Shown here: positions 50,101 to 62,100 of the stretch, piece by piece
Layout of the letters: each line of letters starts with the position of its first letter
Numbering within the stretch: position 1 is the first letter of the stretch
From: Anthonomus grandis grandis
Taxonomy: Eukaryota; Arthropoda; Insecta; Coleoptera; Curculionidae
Assembly: GCF_022605725.1 (NCBI RefSeq)
Contig: NC_065556.1
Span: forward strand, 26,209,140 to 26,273,139
Direction: 5' to 3'
Length of the DNA stretch: 64,000 nucleotides
Notes under the pieces: generated by a model
Databases searched by the model: none
The model's input: only the letters and a program-made list of their open reading frames with translations
Told to the model about the DNA's origin: nothing
Position numbers and translations under genes: made by a program

Positions 50101-53100
50101 AAGTAAGTCGTTTTTATATATGATTTAAACTGTTTTAATCATTATTAGTAATTAATTATGTAAAGACGGCTTACTCATTAAATAATGTGCAAATCTCATT
50201 TTATTTCCATCGCAGATATTCCAGTTTAAGATAACGTTGTGATAAATAAAGTTTTGCGATGCGGGCAAAATTAAAATCGGATTTGCAAATTAATTTAATT
50301 TTCTCACATTCGTAACGATTTCCCAGAAGCTCATAAACGGCCATTCAGCTTTGGTTTTATCATGTTCAGCTCAAATCGGTTTTACAATACTTATCAGAGA
50401 GTTTTAGCATATAACGTTCTTATATAAAGGGTGTCAGTTTTTATTAAAATTCACAATTAAATACATAAATTATTTATGTATCTACTTACTTTACTTTATG
50501 TATGTTATTAATCTTCTAACTTGTAAATGTGTATATGATTTTTTTTAAATTTTAATCCTGTTGACTCTTCAAATAATTCTAGTAATTTTTTTAAATTTTG
50601 CAAACAAACTTTGATCTCTGCCGTCAATGTCACCGATGATATTATTGTCAAGACTGGACTGAAAAGTTAAATGAAAAAATATTTGGTAAAAAAAACACGA
50701 ATTCAATGCTAAACCTCTCTGTTATCTTCTTCATGAATGGCCAGTATGAGTTTCTTAATGGTTACGAGTAATTTATTAATTCATAACATTGATTGATTGC
50801 TGCCTACAGTAGCTATACTTGAACCTTTTTTATTCCCACGAATTTAAGTGATTTTCATACGATCAGCAAAAATTATTTGAAGTTGACTACTGTACGCAAT
50901 AAGAAAAAGATCCCTTAAAAACATCTAATAATTTTTTTTAAAAATAAGATTTATAAATAAACCATTTTAAGGGATCTTATCAAGGCTTCAATTTCTAACC
51001 GCTAGAACCTGAAGACTTTAAAAAACTTTAATAAACCATTGTCGTGATGCTTTATTAAAGTTTCTTTATAAAATTTACCTGAATGTTGGGATAGGGTACC
51101 CTTGCTTCACTTGGACACTTTAAAAAAAAAACAAAAATTAAAAATTATCCTTTTATCCTTTTTTCCCTAAAAGTCCCTTTCTTCCGATGGAATCTGTAAA
51201 ACTGGGTACCCTTGCCCAGAGGACCTAAATGATCGCAATGCACCCAAGGTAAGTCATTTTCATGTTGGATTTTTTCAATCTCTTCTAGAACCGGTAGGAA
51301 CAGTTGGTCCAAGGTTCCCTCTGGAATTGCGGAAAGAGTATTTTTACCGTGCAAATGGCACTCTTAATATGCTATGCCCTGCTCAGGGATTTCCGGTCGT
51401 TAAAACAAGGTACTTTTTGTTCGATAAATATATATTTTAATTTACTGGATAATAGTTAATACGAAACAATCTTGGAGCGCACATAGATAAGAAAATGTTG
51501 ATTTTTTTTATAAACTAGAGCTGGTTGATGCATACAGAATGCGATTTATCACAGTTTTCTTGTTTTGGAACTAAATAATAGTCGCAGGAGCTAAGATCTG
51601 GATTTTTTTTTTAAGGAAACTTGTTTTTCTTTGCCCTAATTTAGTCCAAAACATTATGAATTGTCTTGAAGTCATATGACAAGCATTAAGTCAATTAGAT
51701 ATTTGGGTCGAAGATGTGTTAGCACTTCCACATTTCATTGCTCTATTTACTGTTCAAATCATCTGAAAACTGAAATTTCTTATTAGCTCTGATCCTCCTC
51801 ACGTAATCTGGTACCTGAACCTTTAGATCTAAATAATCCCTATCCCAACTTCAAGCCATAATATTCTCACTATCAACTGAACTTTCTTCTCAAGAACCAG
51901 TGGCTAGTGTGAAACCGAAATTCCCTACCCTGGACAACTCTAGAGGCTTTGATGGATACCAGGATCAAACCATTACCATTTTATGTCCCGCACAGGCGTT
52001 CCCTTCACCAGCATACAGGTAAATTCTCGCATCTGTTCAAGGAAATTCCCTTTTATAGAACCGGTGGCGAGTGTTCTGCCAAAATTTGGCACCACCGCCG
52101 ACTCTACTAGCTTTAAAGGGTATCAAAATGAAAGCATCACCTTGCTGTGCCCCGCTCAAGCGTTTCCCGCCCCAACATACAGGTAAACAACCCCATCTAA
52201 GTCTGTACAATTCTGTTTAGAGCCTGTAGGCAGTGTGGCACCTAAAATTACTAAAGTACCCCCGATAGACGCGTACGGTCGAGGGACAGCCGTTGCTCTT
52301 TTATGTCCTGGACAAGCGTTTCCAAAGCCGGCTTATAGGTAAGCAAGGGTGCTTTATCCCATTATATCTACGGTGTGTCCCAGGATGAGCGAATTTATAC
52401 GTAAAATTGACAAAAGATTTTGTAGTTGAAATTTGACCGTTTGGCATCCAGCCCTATTTGATTAAAAAATATACTTTAGCATATTTTAATTTTTTTAAAA
52501 TCGAGCATGCCTTGATACGAGCATTTTTAAAATTTTATGAGTAGTGTTTCTAGGCAAGATATAATTAAAATGTATAAGAAAAAGTTATTTAGAATGCAAA
52601 ATTATGCCCGAATACCTAATTTCATAACTCATCCTGGGACACACTGTATATATGATCGAAATTAAAATTTAATCGGGGTTAGAGCCTATTGGTACGGTCA
52701 TTCCAAAACTGACATCCGGAGACGCGAGCAGAGACTTGACGGCCAAAGGGTCTGAAGTTCTGACAATGCAGTGTCCCATGCAAGCTTTCCCTGTCCCAAA
52801 GTTCAGGTAAACCACCACATAATCTTCTCCTTTATTATTAGAACCCGTGGGTAGTGTAGCGCCACGACTTTCAGCTGGAACATCTAAAATCCAGACTCTG
52901 GAAAACACTAATATGTCCAATATCACTTTGCTTTGTCCTGCGCAGTCATACCCTGTCCCAAACTACAGGTACGATTTATTCATTTGCATTTATAGAGGGG
53001 TTTGTTTTGCTTTAGAGCCAGTTGGGCATGTTGGACCAAAATTTCCTACTGCTGATCGAATTCATACTGTAGATTCTCCAGCAAATCGGAGTATTACTTT

Positions 53101-56100
53101 AGGGTGTCCTGCTCAAGGCTTTCCTACCCCCATTACAAGGTACTGATTTCATTTTCATTTTTTTTTCATTCTTCGTGAATGACTTATTTGGCAATTTTAT
53201 ATTATAGAGCCAATAAGTAGCACCCTCCCGAAAGTCTCATCAAAGTCAAAATACGACGTCGTCGACTACGCGACCAACTCCACCCTCTCCCTGCTTTGTC
53301 CTGCCCAAGGATTTCCCGCACCCACTTTCAGGTAAATTAATAATCGGGAAATTATCACAATTTGTAGAACCAGTGGGATCCAGAGCCCCAAAACTATTAT
53401 CAAACGCCAAAACCGTCTGGTCCGAATGTAAGTTAAATGAAGACGTGGCTCTACAGTGTCAAGGTCAAGGGTTTCCCACCCCCAAATTCAGGTAACTCAA
53501 TTGTTTTTGGTTAATTGGTCCCGGACCATTTTAGAGCCAGTTAGTTCTCGTGGTCCCAGCCTTTCATCCAATGTAAGGAGTACTACTATCGAGAATAAAC
53601 TAAATGATGGGGTTACTTTGTTATGCCAGGCACAAGGATTTCCCACTCCCACCTATAGGTAATCAAAAAATTCCATTATAATGAAAAATTAACTTGATTC
53701 TACTGCGTGTCCTTGGTATCCCAATATTCAGGTTTCCTTAAGCTTCTTTTACTATTAGACTCCTCAAAATTATAGAACCCATTAGCTCTCGTGCTCCCAC
53801 CCTCTCTTCTGACATCAGAAGCACCACCATCCAGAAACATTTGAATCAGGGTGTGACTCTGTTGTGCCAAGCACAAGGGTTTCCCACGCCATCTTTCAGG
53901 TAATTTTAAACTGACAAATTGAAACTCGTGTTAGGCTTAAACCTTCAGATTCACTTCGCTCTAAATTGTGTATTATATTGTCTTCAGAACCTGTGGGAAC
54001 CCGTGCGCCGAAACTTACTCAAGCTGACTCAAATTTTAAAGTTGCTTCTCGCCATTCTGGATCGGACGTGCCAATTTTATGTCAGGCACAGGGATTCCCC
54101 GTTCCCTCATTCAGGTAGTGTCTTAAAATAGCAATTTATTAATACCTCTTTGACCTGTAGAGCCGCTTGGCAGTAGAGCTCCTAAACTAACTCAGGTAGA
54201 CTCTAAACTGAAATCCGTTGAACGAGATGCGAAGTTTGATATCCCGCTCTTATGTCAAGCACAAGGATTTCCAGTCCCAACATTCAGGTAATTGTGCATA
54301 AAACTTATTGCAATTTATCTTTAGAACCAATTGGATCCAAGAAACCAACCTTTTCTAACGACCTTAAGTTAATGGGTTACGATCGGTCTCAAGGTCAAAG
54401 TTTCGCGATGCTATGTCCGGCACAAGGGCTCCCGTTTCCAAAATTTAGGTAAATTTTATCACCCTGTTTTATTCTTCTACAGAACCAGTTGGATCCCGAG
54501 CTCCCTCCTTCTCTACTGAATCCAAAATTTTCACCATGGAGCGTCCCACAGGCGTAAATTTTGCCCTGCTGTGTCCTGCTCAAGGGTTCCCCAGTCCAAC
54601 ATTCAGGTTAGTCGAATTAATGTGATTTTTCTTTTAAAGAACCCGTTGGTTCTCGAGCCCCCTCATTTTCCACCGAATCGGAAGTTTTCACTATGAAAAG
54701 ACCTGTTGGTAGCGATTTAGCCTTGTTATGTCCCGCTCAAGGGTTTCCAAGTCCAGTATTTAGGTAGGTAAAGCGACTAGTGACAAATCCATCCTTAAGG
54801 TGAATCTTGCAGTCATTTCTTTCAGCCTGGAATTCAAACAAATTGTTCTTAAGATATACATAAGTTCTGGCAAGGGTACCTATATGTCTCCGTTACTTGA
54901 CTAAGCACAAATGTTTCTTGGTTTAGAACCAGTCGGTTCCAGAGCTCCGGCCTTTTCTACAGAGTCCCAAATATTTTCCATGAAGCTTCGATACTCCCAC
55001 CTAAGCAACATTGCAATGCTTTGCCCTGCCCAAGGTTTTCCCACTCCAAGCTTCAGGTAAGTCTAACGCTAATTTAGGTACCTTATCCCGACATTAACGA
55101 GACTCTGATTAAATTTTTTTGAATATTTCCGTACTAGAACCAGTTGGATCTCGAGCTCCCTCATTCTCCTTCCAGTCTCAATTGTTTTTCGTGAAAGAGC
55201 CGATTGAATCTACGGTTGCGTTGCTGTGTCCTGCGCAAGCTTTTCCTAAGCCGAATTTTAAGTAAGTAATTAAAATGCAGAGGGTACCCGTCACAACTTT
55301 ATCATCATCTTACCTCTATCTATTTCTGATCGTTTCTTCATCAGAACCAGTTGGATCCAGGAGACCAGCCTTATCTTCAGAATCAGACATTTCCAGTTTA
55401 AAAAGGCCCTCGGGGGTACATCTGGCTCTTCTCTGTCCTGCCCAAGGTTTTCCTAAACCTTCCTACAAGTAAGTCCCAAATTAGATTAACATTTTTTTGA
55501 AGTGGGTCCAATTTAAGTGCAGCGGTGCCCCGTCTCGACTGATTTATAAATAATAAAAACATCTTAAATCGCATAGAACCAGTTGGATCTAGAGCACCGT
55601 CGTTCTCCTTTGAATCGCAAATTAACATTTTAAAACGACCAATGGGTGCTACCATGGCTCTCTTGTGTCCGGCACAGGCGTTTCCCAAACCGCACTTCAG
55701 GTGAGTAGATCCGGATTCATTTTAATTTGGTCTAGATGATTATGGATAGGGAAAACCTTCTTCTTGGTCCTATTTCTAGCTCACAGTCTTTTTTGTTTGG
55801 TTCCTCATCTAACATGTCCCTTTTCTCTTATAATAAGGTGTTGCTAAAAATCCCAACAATCAGGATTGTTTTGGAGCCTCGGCTAATGTTGACTCAATTT
55901 CCTTATTAGAACCTATAGGGTCCAAAGCTCCTACTTTTGCCTTAGAATCCAAAGGATTCATACGAGTGTTCGACAAAGAAATCGGGAAAAATTTTGCGCT
56001 GCTTTGTCCTGCGCAAGGATATCCCGCTCCCGCGACTAGGTACTTAGTTTTAATTACAAATTTATTGACATGCTGGCATGAACATGTATTAATTTGAATT

Positions 56101-59100
56101 CAGATTGCATGTGGCAGTTAAAATTTGCATTTCAATCAGTATTTTAATGCGCAGGATGTAGAGCGATCAGGGTCCAAAACGCAAAGGTACCTTGACCAAT
56201 TTAATCTCTCATATCTCCATTTATTCTTTCTTATTCCAGAACCGACTGGAAAAATCTCTCCAAAGGTACCAGGTCAGAAATACGAGGGAGGCAAAATTTA
56301 CTCTGCCGCCTCCAATTCTACCCTGGTTTTAACATGCGACGTTGTCGGATATCCTGTGCCTTTATTTAGGTATGGAAAAAAATATATATAAGGACGACTC
56401 TATCCCAACATGTTAAAAACCGGTCAAACATTTGACAGGTATATTTGTTTTAACAGAACCGACCAATAACGTAGCCCCAAAGAAAGTCGGTGCAGAATTC
56501 GGGGGCTGGAGGGTACTCACAGTCAAGTCAAATAACACCGTATGGCTCACTTGTCAAGTTACTGGGTTTCCGGTACCACGATTCTTGTAAGTTTTGGTTT
56601 TAGATCCCCTAGGATCATTATCGACATCACTGTTATTTGTCTTAGTACCACCCTGGCTCTGGAGTTTTAGTTGCTGCTGAGAAAATAAATAATATCCCTC
56701 CTACTTGTAAAATCCTCAAGGGTACCCTACCATATATAAACTTGCATTAAAATATGTATTTTTATAATCAGAACCTACTAGTAATGTAGCACCTAAGAGG
56801 GATGGCAAAAAGTTTGAAGGTTGGGAAGTTTTACTGGTTGCAGAACATCATACTGCATGGATTACGTGTCAGGTCACTGCTTTTCCAGTGGCAAGGTACC
56901 TGTAAGTTGTTTTTTCTTGCTTGATGAAAATGTAGTGACTTACAGCATCTTGAAATTCCACAAATCCTGAACCTCACTTCTTCCCCTTGAAATATATCAA
57001 AGTCCAAGTTCATAAAAACGGGTATCCTCTTAAGGAGGTAGATCGTAAATGTCAATTTTCTTTTTGAGAACCAACGAATAATGTACCACCCAAAAAGGAC
57101 GGCGAAAAGTACGAGGGTTGGAAGGTGATTCTGGTGCCTCAGGGCGGTACCGCTTGGCTCACTTGCCAAGTGACTGGTTACCCAGTGCCCAGATATTTGT
57201 AAGTGTTCTGGACCCTATTCAATAAACATTTAAAAAAAATTTCATAAGCCTAATTAATTAACGCAATGAAACGGTAAGTAAAGTAGTTGAATTATCCTAA
57301 TTTGAATATTGCGTTTGGATCACCAATATCGGGGTTGTTTTCTTATAAATTATTCACTTCTTTAGCGATATTCCTCCTCCTTTGCGTTCCAATTACTATT
57401 ATAACGTGTAATTTATAGAGTAGAAGCAAATAATTTTGTTTTCGTAACACGCACAGAAATTGTCGCTTTCGTGGCGCGAAACTGTTGGATTCTGAAGAGA
57501 TATCTGCCGGATAAGTTGACCTTAAGAAAATTCAACTTTCGTCCCTGAAACTGCTTTCGAATCCACAATTTTGCATCCCTTAAGTCTATAATTTTGCTTC
57601 TCGAGTAAATAATTAGCGAATTGGTTGGTTTCAGAACCGACCAATAATTTACCTCCAAAAATCATCGGGGAGCCAATCCCGTGGAGGATAGCCGCCTTTC
57701 CACTACACTCAGACGGGGTGATTCTCTGTCCCGTTGTTGGTTATCCAAACCCAATATTTAAGTAAGTTTAACTTTTAGTGCTGACGCTTTTAGAACGATT
57801 AACTTGCTGATATCGATGCTTTTGGCTGTTCAGAGTATTCTTTTGCTTGCGCTTATTATAGTTAGCTTTATTTTTTTTTTAATCCCTGGTTAAATTGTCT
57901 TTACCACTTTTTTGTCCTCTGAGAGTTTCTTGAATATGGTCTCTAAGTTGGGTATTAAAATGAATCTTAGGCAGTTAAGACAATCTGTCTGAATTCTTCC
58001 ATCACCGCTTTGTTTTTTATACTGTTCCTCGCCAGTATTCAATAACTCCCAAAAAAGACTCTATTTCAACATTCAGGTTTTGCGGGCATTTAGCTCAATA
58101 TAAACATATTTGATTACTATTTAGAGCCCACCAATAATGTCGCTCCAAAGTCGTCCGGCAAAAAATATGCCGGAGGTCTTTTCCAGGAAAGTCCTTCGGG
58201 CAAAGATTTGATGATCACTTGTGACGTAACGGCCTATCCTGTCCCAAAATTCAGGTAATTTATGATTTATTTTTTTGTTTTGAACAAAAATTGAATTTTT
58301 ACCAGAGCCGACGAGTAATGTGGCACCAAAGTCGTCAGTTCGGAAGTACGGAGGTAACATTTTCCAGGAAACTTTTAACGGAAGCGATATCGTTATGACC
58401 TGCGATGTTTCCGGGTACCCTGTTCCTAAATTTAGGTACGTATTCAGACGTAAAAAATATCTATTTTTCTGATAAATGGTCAAAAATGGTTGCCACTGGA
58501 CGTTTCCTTCACCCCACAACCCGTATAGCACAATGATATCCCCAAGAGGTCTAAAAAAATATATGTTATTCAAAACATGTGAGACGACTTAAATACGTCA
58601 AGTATTTCCGCAAAGATAACTTTAAGACATCTTAAAGAATTACGAACATTTTTAAGATGCCTTGTTAGGGTGCCTTTAAGTTGTTTTTTTGATAGCTTTA
58701 TTAAGGCTATCCAGTTGTATAAATTAAAAATTCACATTAAAATTAAAATAGCATGTAAATTAAACAAGAAAATATTTACACATTTTTTTATGTTTTTCAA
58801 CATGGGTAAAAAAAATCAATTTTTTTAAATCTAAGAAAGAAACACAAAAAGAAAGATATACAAAAATTATACAAAGCAGTACATATTAATATACACACAA
58901 GTATCATATTAATAATATTCATATTAGCAAATTTTTTCTTTTCTTCCTAATCCATTTGTATTTGGCTACTCGATATAATGTTATCGTGCCTTCTACTTTA
59001 CCAAGTTCAGTTACCTAAAAAATTAATAATTTATATAAAGTTTACTTGATCAAAATATGGAAACTTGCTACATCATTAAATTTTGTAGCATTTTCCAAAT

Positions 59101-62100
59101 ACTGTTTAAGTTTAAATGTTCTCAATGTTTCATCCTCAAGACTGGACTCGATGGCTGTATTATTTTCAGACAAATCAAATGTAATATCAAATCACAATCT
59201 TCATTGTCTTTACTTGTTTGATTTCGCCCTATAGCCTTTTTAGACCGTAAATAATATTTCAGCAAATTACTTCTCTTAATTTTTAGTCACACCTTTGGGG
59301 TACACCATTCAAAAAAATCGTCGTTCAAACAGGTTAAAGTTAAGTAAGAAAAATACACTAATATCTATACACCTAAATATCAATAAACCTCTAATAAACC
59401 ACTAACACAACACTTTAAGCAATCGCAGCACGTAGAAAAAAAAACCCATGGGTTAGGTTAGATCAAGTTTGAGGTTAAGATGAAAATTCTGCTTCTACAT
59501 ATGGAGCAGTATTACCTATTTGGCGGATTTGCCTCCGGTTAAAAATTACACCATTGATGAACAAATTAAAAAATAATACTTTTCACGGAGTATTTATTAA
59601 ACCTAATAATGTCTATAGCAAAAGGTGATGCAAAACAGATATTTTGAAGATATAATAATATATTGGCGTATTAAAAATATCTTTTACTGGCCTTTAGATA
59701 TTAGTACATTATTTAGATATAAGTGAGACCTCTTATAAATGTTATATGGGACGCTCCTTTCGAAATAAAGTCATCAGTGTCTCAAAGCAAAGATACCTCT
59801 AATCCCATAATTGTTAATAAAACCCAAGTTAAACCCATTGATTAAATATTAAACAGAGCCCACGAACAATGTTCCTCCAAAAGCATCAGGTCGCAAGATC
59901 GACGGTAGCATAGTCTTAGACACTTACATTAACAAAGACATTGTGATCCCTTGTGACGTCACGGGATACCCAGTGCCAAAGTTCAGGTAAGCCTAGTCTC
60001 CTTAAATGTGTCCCAATCCCGTGAAATCGTTCTCGTAAGAAGCCAGAGGGTGCCGTATTGCAAAACTCCCTGTTAAATCTGGTTTGTTTATAGAGCCAAC
60101 TGGATCGGTGGGACCCCGTCTTAATTCAAAAACAATTGATATCAAGGATAAAGCCTTGGGCGAGACAGCGGTAGCGTTATGCCCGGCACAAGCTTTTCCA
60201 GTGCCAAAGTTTAGGTATTGTAGACAAATTTCCGTAGCGAGCTTTCAGTTGGCTTGCTCTTCCGTGTATTGATAAAACCGCCGCGGTTCAGATTCTTATC
60301 TTTCAGGTGGGTTTCTTTTGTTCCAGATGGTACAAGTTCATGGAAGGAACTTCCCGCAAACAAGCCGTTACTCTGAACGACCGCGTTAAGCAAGTAGCAG
60401 GAACTCTGATCATCCGTGAAGCCAAGGTCGAAGACTCTGGAAAATACTTGTGCGTGGTAAACAACTCAGTCGGAGGCGAAAGTGTGGAAACTGTTCTCAC
60501 CGTCACCGCCCCACTAAAAGCTTCCATCGAACCGAAAGTCCAAACCGTTGATTTCGGAAGACCTGCCGTGTTCACTTGCAAGTTTGAAGGTACTACCAGG
60601 TGTTTTGAATCACGCATTATTCGTTACGTTCATCGGTGTTTTCAGGAAATCCTATTAAAACCGTCTCCTGGATGAAGGATGGCAGCAAAATCGACCACAC
60701 CGACGCAGTGTTGCGAATCGAAGCGGTCCGCAAAGAAGACAAAGGAATGTACCAATGCTTTATCCGGAACGACCAAGAAAGTGCCGAGGCGACTGCAGAA
60801 TTGAAACTCGGAGGTAGATTCGAACCACCCCAGATCCGTCACGCCTTCAACGAGGAAACCGTACAGCCCGGGAACTCAGTTTTCCTCAAATGTATCGCCA
60901 GCGGCAATCCCACTCCTGAGATCACCTGGGAACTCTATGGCAGAAGACTATCCAACAGCGAACGCTATCAAATCGGACAATACGTCACTGTCAACGGGGA
61001 TGTAGTTTCTCATCTGAACGTCACTGGGATCCACACCAACGACGGTGGCTTGTACAGGTGTTCGGCCAGCTCCAAGGTTGGAAGCGCCGACCATTCTGCC
61101 AGAATTAACGTTTATGGATTACCATTCGTGAGATCGATGGAGAAACAAGCCATCGTTGCTGGAGGCACTTTGATTGTCCATTGTCCGTTCGCCGGACATC
61201 CGGTTGATACTGTCGTGTGGGAAAGAGGTGAGTTAGAAATTAATTTGCTTATCATTGAGCGGGTTTATTTCAAATAAAGCAAAAAATTCCTCGTTTTAAG
61301 AAATTTTTAGTGAAATGGTAGAAATATTTTTGATTGTATTGAAACCAGAACTACGCCCAGCAAAACGGTTCAATGAAAGTTTTCGATTGGATCTATTTTT
61401 TTTTCACAATTAAATTTTCCGATTACACTAATCTACTCAATTGTATTAAGGTAGCGAAAATCATCTAATTCTAAAAATTATATAAAATTTAAATAAATAG
61501 TGTTATTAAATTAAATATTTAATAGATATTTTCTGCAAAAACATTGTTTTTTATCAAAACAATCCTTTAACCCCCCACCCACCCCAAACATTTTTCTATT
61601 GAGATATTCCTTTGAAAAATCACTGTTTTTCGTCTATATTATCCAATTGAATAGCACTGTTTTTATATTAAATATTTATTAATATACATGTATATAATTG
61701 TATCAAATTTATATAAACAAACTGTGTTATTAGATTGGATATTAACGACGAAATCAACTGTTATGCATGCGTACTATTTTATAAAACAATGATTTTTGAA
61801 AACAAGTTCTTACTGGCAAGTTGTGTGGGGTGGGTGGGGGGGTGTAAGGATAGGGTTAATAAAAAACGTTTTTTTGCAGGAAATAATTGCCTGAGAAAAA
61901 AATGCTTTTTAAGAAAACAATAGGTGAGAATATACGTATATCATATACGATTCTCTTTACAAATTGGAGAAAATTTCGGCATTTAAAAAATTCACGGGAT
62001 TTACATACGACATTACATTGGATTCACATCTTCTTTTCGTCCATATTATCCAATCTAATAACGCGCGCTGTTTTTATACTAAATATTTATATGTAAAATT

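Noticed and set aside
51145..51354. Minus-strand 69-codon frame over the docking region and exon 6.1
   Set aside because: It is the shadow of exon 6.1 and the conserved docking segment. The plus strand has the splice sites and Dscam1 sequence.
55840..55890. Possible extra exon 6 (TTGGAGCCTCGGCTAATG) before 6.21
   Set aside because: It resembles an EP start, but no CPAQ/PxP end or donor follows in frame before exon 6.21.
57413..58573. Minus-strand frames across exons 6.26-6.28
   Set aside because: They overlap plus-strand exons with clear Ig sequence and splice sites, so they are shadows.
59046..59234. 62-codon frame in the 1.4-kb spacer between exons 6.28 and 6.29
   Set aside because: It has no Ig motif or exon 6 pattern and is AT-rich chance sequence.
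60303..60842. Minus-strand frames of 104 and 66 codons over constitutive exons
   Set aside because: They are antisense shadows of highly conserved Dscam1 exons.
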